DNA of 12,033 nt. Source: Pleurotus djamor. Its lineage: Eukaryota; Basidiomycota; Agaricomycetes; Agaricales; Pleurotaceae. The stretch is taken from NCBI GenBank assembly GCA_029747585.1, contig JAPEVF010001238.1, positions 1-12,033 of the forward strand, written 5' to 3'. This document shows positions 1 to 7,475 of the stretch, one piece after another. A program made the position numbers and the translations under genes. Under the pieces are notes generated by a model. It ran no database searches, was not told where the DNA came from, and was given only the letters and a program-made list of their open reading frames with translations. Each line of letters opens with the position of its first letter. The stretch's first letter is position 1.

Positions 1-345
1 TAGCTTTCGCAGCTTTTAAAGCTTTTGAAAGCTTTGAGCCTTGTATACTGCTTGTCCATCCTATTAAAAGTTTTCCTACTTCATCTATATGATCTTTCCT
101 TGCTTTTGGGGATTCTTGGGCTCTTAACAACCTTTACTTAGACTATGGGATAATTGAAGCGGTCTAAATTTCCAATACTAAACTGATACTAACTGTTACT
201 GGCTTCTGGGGCTTCTGTGGCCTTGGCAGCTTCAGGTGGAGTTATATGGCTTTTCCCCAGGTAAGGTTTTTCCTGATGAGTGGACACCTCCTATCCCTGT
301 TCCGAGTTTAGACTCCAGCTTTGACANTTGACTGTGGATTTTGGA
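1..345. other. AT-rich stretch, no confident gene
   Basis: This stretch is visibly richer in A+T than the rest of the window and contains runs such as repeated agctttt blocks near its start. On the minus strand short lysine/alanine/glutamate-rich reading segments can be read, for example PPEAAKATEAPEAS near 190-240, but they are broken by stops and I recognise no domain. It could be the worn edge of a transposable element, but no terminal repeat or enzyme motif is visible. An N occurs at 327. Confidence 0.3.
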
Positions 346-406
346 TTTTGGACAAAGGGTCCAGCGTAGAGACAAGCCGGCGGTGCGGTTGCGGTAAGAC
401 AATACG

Positions 407-880
407 TTATTGACTTCCTCGGCCCCTGACTTGGGTGAGACAAGGGGCGTTTTGGACTTGGGCCGTTTTTGGACGAGGACTGGGCGGATCTCTCCTATTT
501 TCCTTCTTGTTTTCGTTGACAGAGAGGGTCCTTTTGGGGTCTCGATTGTCGGCTGTAGGCCTCGGATAGTCGAGAGTTGGAAACAGGCGTATGGCTTGTT
601 GCGGTGAAGGACGAGTGGTGATGCGGAATTGAACGTCTACGGCTTCGGGCTTCGGGTTTGGGTTTCCAAGTGACCACAATCCACAGGCCGAACGTCGCAG
701 GTGCGGGTGTAGGTGAAGAAGCACACATCGTTCGTTGAAAGTGTTGCTAATGCGTCCAGACAATTCCACGATCGTCGGCTGTTGGTATGTGGTGTAGAGT
801 ATATTGCGCATAGCTTCAACGTCGCGGTAAGGCGGAAAACCGCTACAGGTGGAGGTCGGAAGTGTCCAAATGTGCGTCAT
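407..880 (-). CDS. Doubtful hypothetical ORF, 157 aa, internally repeated
   Basis: A minus-strand frame of 157 codons is open here, rich in P, R, T and N, with no domain I recognise. The underlying DNA contains a diverged direct repeat of about 225 bp: the motif CGATYGTCGGCTGTWGG occurs at 543 and 769, and gcggt-containing motifs follow at about 602 and 824. Both copies fall in the same minus-strand frame, giving two loosely similar protein segments of about 75 residues. That is mild support for coding, but composition and the lack of a family make a chance open frame at least as likely. Confidence 0.18.
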   Translation of the reverse strand: MTHIWTLPTSTCSGFPPYRDVEAMRNILYTTYQQPTIVELSGRISNTFNERCVLLHLHPHLRRSACGLWSLGNPNPKPEAVDVQFRITTRPSPQQAIRLFPTLDYPRPTADNRDPKRTLSVNENKKENRRDPPSPRPKTAQVQNAPCLTQVRGRGSQ

Positions 881-919
881 ATACGTGCGGTTCAGGGTGA
901 AGAACCCTCTCTGGACTAG

Positions 920-926
920 TATAAAA
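920..926 (+). promoter_or_regulatory. TATA box upstream of the small basic protein gene
   Basis: TATAAAA stands here, 92 bases before the ACG at 1018 that begins the conserved-looking open frame. Spacing to the start is longer than for the P450 and WSC genes in this window but suits a short 5' leader. The only ATG close by (926) overlaps the TATA box and opens a frame that stops near 1015, so it is unlikely to be the real start. Confidence 0.45.
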
Positions 927-1017
927 TGCGACTAGGACTTGAGCGAAAAATCCCAAGTCCAAATTATCCTGGGCACCCACACATCAGAACCAGCAATCTT
1001 CAGCACGCCAACTAATC

Positions 1018-1635
1018 ACGACTTACTACGGTATCAACGGCGTCCGAGTTCCTCTCGCCACCGTCGCTGCTCACTACGACGTCGGCACCCTCGCTGGATC
1101 CGCCAAAGTCACCGCCATCCATAGCAAGCGACAGGCGCGGTACTGGGAACAATCGCACAACTACGAGGAACGTCCCCCATCGTCATCATCATCGTCGTCG
1201 TCATCATCACACTCCTCCTCTCCACCAACGTATACGCAAACCACTGGTATCCCGTCCATGCATACGGCATTCGACGAGTTCGATCCCAGGTTGACGGGGT
1301 CGAATGAGATGCCGGCATTGGAGAGGGCGTTCCAGAGTGACAGGCTGTTTTCGAGTGGGAAGAAGGAGAAGGAGCGGAGGGTGAGGCAAGAGAAGCGAGC
1401 TGAGAGAAAGGCTGAGAGGAAGGCAAAAAAGCAGGAGGAGAAGCAGGCGAAGAAGCGAGTAGAGGCATTGGTCAGGGAGAGGAAGGAGGAGAAGGAGAGG
1501 AGCAAACCAGTGAAGAAGTCGACAAAGCATCGCGCTGAGGCGGATTTGGACGGAGATTGTTCGAGGAGGTTGAGTAACCGGGTTCATACGCTTGTTCGCC
1601 GCGTGCTGGGAAGGAAGAGTGGTCCGAACTATTGA
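1018..1635 (+). CDS. Small Ser- then Lys-rich protein of unknown function (ACG in start position)
   Basis: I do not recognise this protein. The frame is open from 943 to the stop at 1633-1635. Its N-terminal part reads TTYYGINGVRVPLATVAAHY from an ACG at 1018, which stands where an ATG would be expected; the first in-frame ATG is only at 1258 (125 aa). From 1018 the product is 205 residues: an ordinary mixed N-terminal segment of about 50 residues, a serine run encoded by a TCA/TCG microsatellite (1180-1209), a segment with FDEFDP, a very basic coiled-coil-like stretch rich in RKAERKAKKQEEKQAKK, and a C-terminal module beginning TKHRAEADLDG and ending VLGRKSGPNY. This last module recurs at 6370-6505, so it is the conserved part. 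The basic tail suggests nucleic-acid or nucleolar binding, but that is inference. Either translation starts at ACG, or the start codon was lost and only the shorter form is made. Confidence 0.5.
   Translation, partial: TTYYGINGVRVPLATVAAHYDVGTLAGSAKVTAIHSKRQARYWEQSHNYEERPPSSSSSSSSSSHSSSPPTYTQTTGIPSMHTAFDEFDPRLTGSNEMPALERAFQSDRLFSSGKKEKERRVRQEKRAERKAERKAKKQEEKQAKKRVEALVRERKEEKERSKPVKKSTKHRAEADLDGDCSRRLSNRVHTLVRRVLGRKSGPNY
1180..1209 (+). repeat. TCA/TCG trinucleotide microsatellite (poly-Ser)
   Basis: Ten consecutive TCA or TCG codons, followed by CAC and three more serine codons, give a serine homopolymer inside the small basic protein. In-frame triplet repeats of this kind change length easily without breaking the frame. 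Confidence 0.8.
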
Positions 1636-2010
1636 TTTACCATCATGATTTACTTGTTCATTTCTCGCGTTTAAACACCATTTTTCTTTTCGTCGCATCG
1701 CTTGTGCTTAAAGCGACATTCTTGTGAGAGGACTGCGAGCGGCCAGAGTTCAATTGTCGACTCGTTCTGACCACTCTATATATACATCAATAAACTTAAC
1801 GCCCCTCAGTACCTGACAGAAGCGACGAGTATAGAGTAAGATCGTACCGTTGTATGTGTGCTTGCGAAGCTAAGGTTCCTTTTCACAAATAAAAGTGACC
1901 AGACGGCTCTCCATCAGCAGTTACATAGGTTGTCAAATTCGGGAACAAAGGTTGGGAACGTCGGCGGATAACTTGACGTAGCCAATAATCCCTGCCCGCG
2001 CGTTGTTGAT
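1636..2010. other. Intergenic gap, 3' flank of small basic protein gene
   Basis: No open frame of note. The first part (to about 1740) is T-rich and resembles the region after 6506, and holds AATAAA-like signals (aataaactt near 1790, aaataaaagtg near 1888) that could serve polyadenylation. A tatatatac run lies near 1777. Confidence 0.4.
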
Positions 2011-2498
2011 CGAGGATTGAAGAAAAACGCGAAGCTACTTTCCTCCGAGTTCGCGTACAGTTTCACGATTATGGCCGCTGCTTTGCCCAGGCACGAGCCC
2101 TATCGTGGGGATACGTTGTTTCCGGGCAGACGAGGAGAGAGAAGCAATTGAAGACGGAGAAGAAGGTCGAGACACCCGTAGTGTGTGATGGATTGGGACA
2201 TCGAACTGAGCCAGTGACGGCATGACGAGCATAGACTGAGAGCATAGCATTGAGGTCCTTGAGGATGTAGCCTAAGCTTGCAGCCTCGACTGCATGACGA
2301 ACGGACGACGGCCAAGAATAGAGGAAGCTGGAAAACCTTGATCGAGCGATGATCATGATCGAAGTAAGTTTGAACGGAGCTTGAATGGCGTTGACAAGGT
2401 CCAGGGCGTTATCAACGAAAAGGTTAAGGTATGTCCTTTTATAATAGCATGATGCACACTTCCCAGTTGATCAACATCACTCACCCAAGCTGTCTCAG
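2011..2498 (+). pseudogene. Worn 5' coding remnants of the FunK1-like kinase gene
   Basis: Several + strand segments look like old exons of the kinase gene that continues at 2656. One reads NAKLLSSEFAYSFTIMAAAL near 2025-2090 and resembles RAQLLASKLMFASDFTATPP in the second copy. Another, at about 2355-2428, reads KFERSLNGVDKVQGVINEKVK and runs straight into a canonical donor gtatgt at 2429, with an acceptor cag at 2496-2498. Stops lie between the segments (for example TGA after GERSN and at about 2341), so no continuous N-terminus can be built. A minus-strand frame at 2069-2356 is also open, and its counterpart in the second copy is open too, so opposite-strand coding is not fully excluded. 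Confidence 0.4.
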
Positions 2499-2655
2499 GT
2501 CGCCCAGTCCCTGTCGAAGGATTTACGGGGATTACAGCTAATCGAAGGGACATATATCTCAAGGCAAAGTATGTACTTCATTCAGAACCGCGACGCAGTC
2601 AAAACCTTGACACCTCAAGGCCTTGTGCATGATGCATCTGATGGCCAACTGGTGA

Positions 2656-3571
2656 CAGCTGTCGCATTGCTCGTTTCGAACATCCTTCACCAACGGCAAA
2701 CCAATGGTACACGGTCTGACCATGTCCAACCGTGCTTTCTCCCCGTCTGAGGGCACAGATCTGGAACGCGTTCATCGACCACTCTCTGCCAATCCTGACG
2801 TAGATGCCCCGCCTTCGTCTGAGTTGCTTCGCAATGGTCTCCGGGTTCATGCACATGGATCGGAGTCCTTCGTTGGAAGACCCCTCACCAGTGTAGATAC
2901 TCCTTGGGAACTGTTTTATTCAGTTGCGCAAGCTATGCTAGGTACGTAAATATACTTGCAAGTTCACTCTCGTCCATGTTCACAAATTCTCACAAAATTA
3001 CGTTGTCCAACCCCAGGATGGCTCACGATGCTTCAGTCCGGCTTCCTGCACCAAGATATCACCATCGAAAACGTACTGGTCTGCGACGAGCCGATCGAAA
3101 TGCCGAAATTCTCGTTGAAGGTGCCAAACGACCTGGTCGTTGATCTCGAGATGATTTCGCTGGCGGACACAACCATCGACTCGGAGAATCCTAGCGTCAC
3201 GGTCAGACGAGATCTCATGACACTCTTGGATGACCTGGAAATCTCGGAAAACTGTCGTGCGTTCATCGTCGATTTGGATACCGCCTCACCGTTGAGGACG
3301 ATGACCAGTGTCAATGATGATAACGTGCATCTAAGGATTAGATATGTGAGTTTGTGTTTCTTTTCCACCTTGCCAAGTTGAATAGACTATACCTGTGCTC
3401 AAGGGGACCAGTCAGTTCATGTCCAAACCGCTCTTGGATTCTCTGAAATTCTCCGAGCTTTACTTGCAGTCTCCTGTCGATGATCTATGTTCTTTCTATT
3501 ACGTCGGCCAGTGGGCTGCATTGTTCAATCAAGGCGCCGAGGATCAAAATTACGGGTCCGGAATGAAATGA
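2656..3571 (+). CDS. FunK1-type fungal protein kinase, C-terminal catalytic part
   Basis: This is the catalytic half of a fungal-specific FunK1 kinase (Pkinase_fungal family, expanded in mushrooms). Exons are 2656-2941, 3017-3345 and 3404-3571; introns 2942-3016 (gtacgt...cag) and 3346-3403 (gtgagt...aag) keep the frame and give 260 codons. Residue landmarks: TPWELFYSVAQAMLG (about 81-96), a family signature before the catalytic loop; the loop FLHQDITIENVL, where HQD (107-109) replaces HRD while the catalytic Asp and Asn114 remain; FIVDLDTAS with the Mg-binding DLD (181-183) in place of DFG; then GTSQFMS, and SPVDDLCSFYYV, the usual D-x-x-S-x-x-Y-V segment. About 65 residues separate Asn114 from DLD, which is long. 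The ATP-binding lobe is not readable upstream: a TGA at 2653 closes this frame, and 5' sequence is worn. The protein ends soon after the last motif. It may be an inactive or partial kinase; family assignment is firm, intactness is not. Confidence 0.75.
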
Positions 3572-3825
3572 AGGCCCGTTTCTTACGCCTCCGGGCTTGC
3601 ACGGGCGCTTGTCTTAAGTGCCATCACATCGCCACCTGTCAGAGTTAATAAATTAATGAATTAAATTAATTTCCCCATCAATGATGTCATGACAATCATC
3701 TTCGTTGACCATGAAAATCTTTTCTTAACTGTGAGAATAGTTTCTTCTTACCGTGGGAACTTCTCAATGTACTTAAGTTCAAGGCGTTGAGCGTGAGAAG
3801 ATGCTACTGATTGTGGGAACATCAG
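3572..3825. other. Spacer with AT-rich block
   Basis: No gene is supported. A strongly AT-rich segment of taa/att repeats lies at 3645-3671. A possible intron (gtactt at 3769 to cag at 3825) could lead into the first exon of the following array, but no convincing upstream exon or start is visible. Confidence 0.35.
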
Positions 3826-5412
3826 AGTCACTTAGCAGACCAAGCCACGGAACATCGTTCCTCGCCCCGCATCCTCCTCCCACCCCTACAACCCAATCCT
3901 CCAAAAAGTATCATTGTAGGGTCGGGTACAGGTCCTACGCACTCGCTACATACAGAAACTACTACCTCGAAGAACAAGGGTGGAGGGACAAGTTTTTGGC
4001 GAGATACATCGGTTGGACCTTGGTTGGTTGGTTGGTTGTGGAGAAAAACAGGAGCAGTAGGTTTTCCTGTACTGCCATCGTTCTAAAAATGTTATGAATG
4101 ATTTCCATGCCTTATGGACATGCCCAGCCGCCGGTTCCACCTTCCTCAAAAGCAGTCTAGCCATACCCATCCCGCTAGTACTCCCGGAAGCCCCAAATCC
4201 AAAATCGAAGTGTCAAGCAATGAAAAGATACGCTAGAGTACGATAGGCAATGCGATCAGAACATAATAACATCCAAGGACGAACCGATAAGCGCTTGGTG
4301 AGATATTTGAGGTCGTTGACGTCGCTGGCTGTGAAGAGAAAGGGAATAGGTGAGTTTTTCTTTAGTTCCCTGGGTCTCGCAATGACGGGATTAACGTGCC
4401 GGATGTGGTAGAGATGCGTCGCCGCTCTTGTATGGACAACGGTGATTGTTTTGGAGGTGTCTGGCCAGCCCACCTTTCCCCAGCCCCATGTCACATACAA
4501 ACTGAAAATGCGACTTCGACGGTGTTATTATGCGCGCTACAGCAGCGTTAGAATGTCACGAACACGATTATAGAAGCGTTAAACCCACCATTGAGCGGTT
4601 GAGGAGATACTTGCGCTCGAAGGTTGGGATGGTGCTGTGGAAAATTGTTGGAAAATCGAAGTCAGTACGTTTTTGTTACTTCCTGTCGCTTCGAAAATGT
4701 TCTGATTGACTCACCAACACTCTTAGACACCTCCAGCCAAGCCCTCAAGGCTGCCGTCATCAAATCGTCCAAGCGACTTTCGTGCCCCATCCTCTTACCC
4801 CCACTTTGAAATATCGAGTGCGGCGTCAACAATATGCGCGCTAGAGCATCTTCAAGATGTTGCGAACATTATTCTAGAAGGAACAAACAAACTGTTCAGC
4901 CATTGCGAAGATATTTGAGGTCAACAATTTGGCTGGCATTGGAGAAAGTTAAACTTGGTACGTTTGCATCAATTCTGCTCGCTTTGAAAGGTCTATGGTT
5001 GACTTAGTATTCCCCATAGTCACCTGCAACCGCCCCATTGTTGCCGTAGGCATCAAATTGAACCATCTCGTTTAAGGCCTCCTCGTCGTCGCACATTAGC
5101 ACTCCCACCTCAGAAAACCCCACTTCGAGGCGATCTCTAGTACGCTACAGAAGAGGTGTGACCACGCGAAGACGGTTCTACGAGCAATAGACGGACCGTA
5201 CAGCCGTTATGGAGTTATTCGAGTTCAAACATGTGCCGGCTGGATGAAAACCGAGAATACTAAGTGATCATCGCGTTTCCATGACTTGGATAGATTGTAC
5301 CTTACTTCCTATCCTTCTTAGGCACCGCTAGCCAAAGGATGGATATTTCTGGACCTCGTTTGGGTAGACTTGAGTTGGCTACACGGTGGGACCATCAAGA
5401 CAACATCAAAGA
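3826..5412 (+). pseudogene. Decayed gene built from tandem exon-intron units of unknown family
   Basis: The sequence reads as successive exons separated by introns of exactly 62 nt at 4054-4115, 4350-4411, 4665-4726, 4958-5019 and 5260-5321. Exons between them are 3826-4053 (76 codons), 4116-4349 (78), 4412-4664 (253 nt, off by one), 4727-4957 (77) and 5020-5259 (80), then a last exon to TAA near 5412. The clearest exon (4727-4957) begins TPPAKPSRLPSSNRPSDF, continues through PHFEISSAASTICALEHL and ILEGTNKLFSHCEDI, and ends GWHWRKLNL at the donor. Other exons align: GHAQPPVPPSSKAV, TLEYDRQCDQNIITSKDEPI, TLQKRCDHAKTVLRAIDG, and the endings GWLWRKTGA and GWMKTENTK. Each unit is thus a Pro/Ser-rich linker plus a helical segment. 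Decay is plain: TGA occurs where another copy has CGA (ATT-TGA versus ATT-CGA) or TGG, one acceptor is AT and one donor is CT. I know no family for it; no start exon was found. Confidence 0.55.
3937..5340 (+). repeat. Tandem repeat array, about 304-bp period, five copies plus a partial
   Basis: The motif (A/G)CGCTA(C/G) recurs at 4230, 4534, 4838 and 5142, exactly 304 bp apart each time. The motif (G/A)AGATA(C/T), GAGTTATT in the last copy, recurs at about 4001, 4300, 4604, 4908 and 5212, spaced 299, 304, 304 and 304. The CACCTCCAGCC-like motif just after each intron recurs at about 4120, 4727, 5020 and 5322. Sequence between anchors is strongly diverged, so unit length is better preserved than sequence. 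Confidence 0.7.
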
Positions 5413-5429
5413 CACATGGGAGTGTATAA

Positions 5430-5454
5430 GGGGATAGGGTCGGGGAGGGTGGGG
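5430..5454 (+). other. Putative G-quadruplex motif
   Basis: Five runs of three or four G (5430-5433, 5437-5439, 5442-5445, 5447-5449, 5451-5454) are separated by loops of one to three bases, the textbook spacing for a stable G-quadruplex on the + strand. It follows directly the end of the tandem exon array. Confidence 0.65.
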
Positions 5455-5563
5455 ATGGTGCGTAACGCGTACGAAGGCAGGGTTATAGGTTTCGAAGGTT
5501 TTAATCACGCTCGGTAAACGGTTAACTAGATCAAAAACAGGCAAATTGTATGTCGACTTATCC

Positions 5564-5998
5564 ATGTTCATGACTTGTTACTACATAATCGAATTTCTGG
5601 ACCCGTACTTGCCACGCGACGCGGTGGCCCACACTAACAAGTCGGACCTTGAGCCCCCGGTTTCTGGATCTACGCAACAGCGTTGACGGGAGTGCTCGCG
5701 AAAGAAACGACGCTACGACGAATGTTGGAAACATCCTCACTGAGGAGTATCTTGAAGCATACCCTCCGTTCCTTGTACGCAACTTGTACGTTGCGCTCCG
5801 ACTTTGCAGAAGTGGTTTGCGTCGATCGATAGGCTTGTCAAGAATTGGAAAGTAGCGAAGGCACCTGGACGAAANTTNNTGGGCAAGGAGGCACACAAGT
5901 TTTATATACCGCTTTTCTTCCAGTTTGCCTATCGAGGGATAAAGGAATATTTGGAGATCTTGAAGGAGGATCGCGAAGAGCTGGCGAAGCCCTTATGA
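5564..5998 (+). pseudogene. Frame-broken coding-like region, unknown product
   Basis: All three + frames hold coding-looking stretches, but none is continuous. One frame opens at ATG 5564 and reads YYIIEFLDPYLPRDAVAHTN before a TGA near 5687. Another reads ILTEEYLEAYPPFLVRNLYV around 5740-5800, and an overlapping frame reads as amphipathic helices (WIYATALTGVLAKETTLRRM). The last runs to the stop TGA at 5996-5998 with KWFASIDRLVKNWKVAKAPG, three ambiguous bases at 5875, 5878 and 5879, then FYIPLFFQFAYRGIKEYLEI. Hydrophobic/aromatic and charged spacing in the last segment is typical of a folded protein. Undetected introns, assembly errors at the Ns or real frameshifts could explain the breaks. 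I recognise no family. Confidence 0.35.
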
Positions 5999-6247
5999 AG
6001 CACCGTCTAGGTTCAATACCGCTCGTATATCTACGCTTTCGGCTCTAGCTGTCTACACAAACGTGATAGGATCTTCATGGACTGATTCGGTAGAAATCAT
6101 ACTAGTCGACAATGTTTATCCCATTGCGCCGAGTACGAGGAAGTTTGGAATCTCGGAAAAATGAAGGATGGGATGGTATTCAGAAAAGTAGCAAGGGAGA
6201 TACGGCACAGCACATAGACTCAACAACAAGCCGTCGCCTATATCAAT
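5999..6247. other. Gap, no supported gene
   Basis: An 86-codon + frame spans 6112-6369 but has no recognisable motif and overlaps the better-supported frame downstream; I see nothing else here. Confidence 0.4.
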
Positions 6248-6505
6248 ATGTACACCAAGTGGACACAAACCACGAACAAAGGCCAGGCCCTCAGAGCAGA
6301 CAAACGAAGTTGGAAGGGAACACATTCCTCCTCAGCTCAAGCTTTCGCGAAGGGGAAGGGGAAGAGTAGGCCAGCGAAGAAGCCGACAAAGCATCCCGCT
6401 GAGGCGGATTTGGATGGTACCGGTAATTGCTCGAGGACGTTGAGAAAGCGGGTTCAAAGACTTGTCCGCTGCGTTCTAGGAAGGAAGAGTGGTCCAAATG
6501 ATTGA
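6248..6505 (+). CDS. Truncated second copy of the small basic protein
   Basis: From ATG 6248 to TGA 6505 this frame gives 85 residues. The last 45 or so closely repeat the C-terminus of the protein at 1018-1635: KKPTKHPAEADLDG, then CSR-L---RV--LVR, ending VLGRKSGPND against KKSTKHRAEADLDG and VLGRKSGPNY. The copy has a two-residue insertion (DGTGNC versus DGDC). Upstream there is only YTKWTQTT, perhaps equal to TYTQTT of the first copy, then a short SSS and KGKGK segment; the Ser homopolymer and the Lys/Glu-rich coiled stretch are missing. It is probably a partial duplicate. Conservation of the C-terminal module across a diverged duplication suggests that module was under selection for some time. 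Confidence 0.5.
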   Translation: MYTKWTQTTNKGQALRADKRSWKGTHSSSAQAFAKGKGKSRPAKKPTKHPAEADLDGTGNCSRTLRKRVQRLVRCVLGRKSGPND

Positions 6506-6605
6506 TGTATCATCGCTATTCACTTATATCTCTTGCTCATCTAAACGTTGCTTTTTCTCCCTGCGTCACTTCCTCTGATTGTGTGCTCGAATCGACATTT
6601 TGTGA

Positions 6606-6845
6606 GGTCAACTCCGAGCGGCCCAAGGATCAATCATTCTGTACAGATTCATCAACGTGGAACTGGTCAGAATCCGAAAGAAGAGGCGCATGTTTCGGGA
6701 GCTCAAGTTCCGCCAAAATCTGGAGGCCTTCAAGTCTTCAACGTTCAACCTCGGCTCGATTCAGCAGTCGAACTTGAATGGCATAGGACCATTTAGTGTA
6801 ACCGAGAGATCCTGCGCAAGGCTTCCTCTGGTGATCGAGGATTGA
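6606..6845 (+). CDS. Coding-like 79-codon frame, basic, unknown
   Basis: This frame is open from 6606 to TGA at 6843-6845 without an ATG at its head. It reads YRFINVELVRIRKKRRMFRE, then LKFRQNLEAFKSSTFNLGSI and QQSNLNGIGPF. Codon choice and the amphipathic basic stretch look protein-like, and it lies in the part of copy B that has no match in copy A. It may be an exon of the decayed kinase locus or an inserted fragment. No domain is recognised. Confidence 0.25.
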   Translation, partial: GQLRAAQGSIILYRFINVELVRIRKKRRMFRELKFRQNLEAFKSSTFNLGSIQQSNLNGIGPFSVTERSCARLPLVIED

Positions 6846-7475
6846 ACTTGAGAAGACGCGCGCGCAGCTACTTGCCTCCAAGTTGATGTTTGCTTCAGAT
6901 TTTACGGCTACGCCCCCTGCTTTGGACAGGCACAAAGCCCTATCGTAATACGTGGTTTTCGGGTGTTCAGAAAGAGAAAATGTAGAGGACGAGGAGAGAG
7001 AAACAGGCAAAGACAGCGAGACACCTGTGGAGGAGGTGCTAAGCCGCTCGAGCGACGCCGGAGCCAACATAGAGCATAGTGAGCATGAGCGAATGACGAG
7101 TGGGTGAGAGCTAAGAATAGAGAAACTTGGTGGTATTCTGGATTCTATGTAGAAAGTGCTTGAAAGGTTGATCGAGCGACGATCAAAGATTCGAAGCAAG
7201 CTGGAACGGAGTTGCAAAACGCCCGACGGTCCAAGAACAAACATCGATCATCAACAACCTTTGTTATTGCCAATTGTTCGTGTTGAGTTACGGCAACTCT
7301 GATCACTGGGGCTCTCGTCGCCGGTCGGGCGATCACCAGGGCGTTGTTGACGAGGAGCCTGGTATGGACTCTCCCTTCACACCATATCGGCTTTCGATGA
7401 CCATTCTAACTCACATGTGAACTTCCCAGCTACTTGGATTCGTCAGGACGTCCACTAGAGCTCTCCATTACCACA
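6841..7475 (+). pseudogene. Second, broken copy of kinase-locus 5' coding sequence
   Basis: One + frame starting at 6841 stays protein-like for about 150 codons but is cut by at least four stops (TAA at 6946, then TGA, TAG and TGA). Segments read IELEKTRAQLLASKLMFASD, a very acidic stretch with ERENVEDEERETGKDSETP and VEEVLSRSSDAGANIEHSEH, then KVLERLIERRSKIRSKLERS. They correspond to the 2011-2428 remnants. A final exon fragment HQGVVDEEP ends at donor gtatgg (7361), matching VQGVINEKVK plus gtatgt in copy A. No catalytic motif follows. A 168-codon minus-strand frame (6738-7244) is open across the same DNA but is a low-complexity Ser/Leu shadow. Confidence 0.45.

Larger units (their letters stand above)
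1504..2530 (+). repeat. Segmental duplication, copy A
   Basis: This block is matched, diverged, by 6370-7475. Shared landmarks in the same order are: the C-terminal coding module of the small basic protein; a cgacatt...gtgag segment just after its stop; cgaggattga at about 2011 and 6834; the tttgcccaggcacgagccct / tttggacaggcacaaagccc stretch; cgagacacc; gttgatcgagcga-type sequence near 2340 and 7168; and a splice donor after GTTxTxxACGAxxA with matching cttcccag farther on. About 200 bases between 1740 and 2010 have no evident counterpart, and copy B carries other sequence there. Copy A continues into the kinase catalytic exons; copy B does not. Confidence 0.7.
6370..7475 (+). repeat. Segmental duplication, copy B
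   Basis: Diverged counterpart of 1504-2530 in the same orientation, about 4.9 kb downstream. It starts within the C-terminal coding module of the small protein, continues through the flank and the kinase 5' remnants, and ends shortly after the donor ctggtatgg (7359) and acceptor cttcccag (about 7428), where copy A goes on into kinase exons. It contains about 200 bases at 6640-6835 without a counterpart in copy A. Confidence 0.7.

Noticed and set aside
1109..1698. Long minus-strand open frames rich in Ser, Leu and Asp
   Set aside because: They are antisense shadows of the TCA/TCG repeat and the Lys/Glu-rich coding stretch, giving low-complexity runs without a domain.
4213..4500. 95-codon minus-strand ORF within the array
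   Set aside because: The corresponding minus-strand frames in neighbouring units are interrupted, whereas the + frame agrees with exon lengths and intron positions across units.
6738..7244. 168-codon minus-strand ORF over the kinase remnant
   Set aside because: It is Ser/Leu-rich and low in complexity, while the + frame shows charged, exon-like segments that match the other duplicate copy and meet a proper splice donor.
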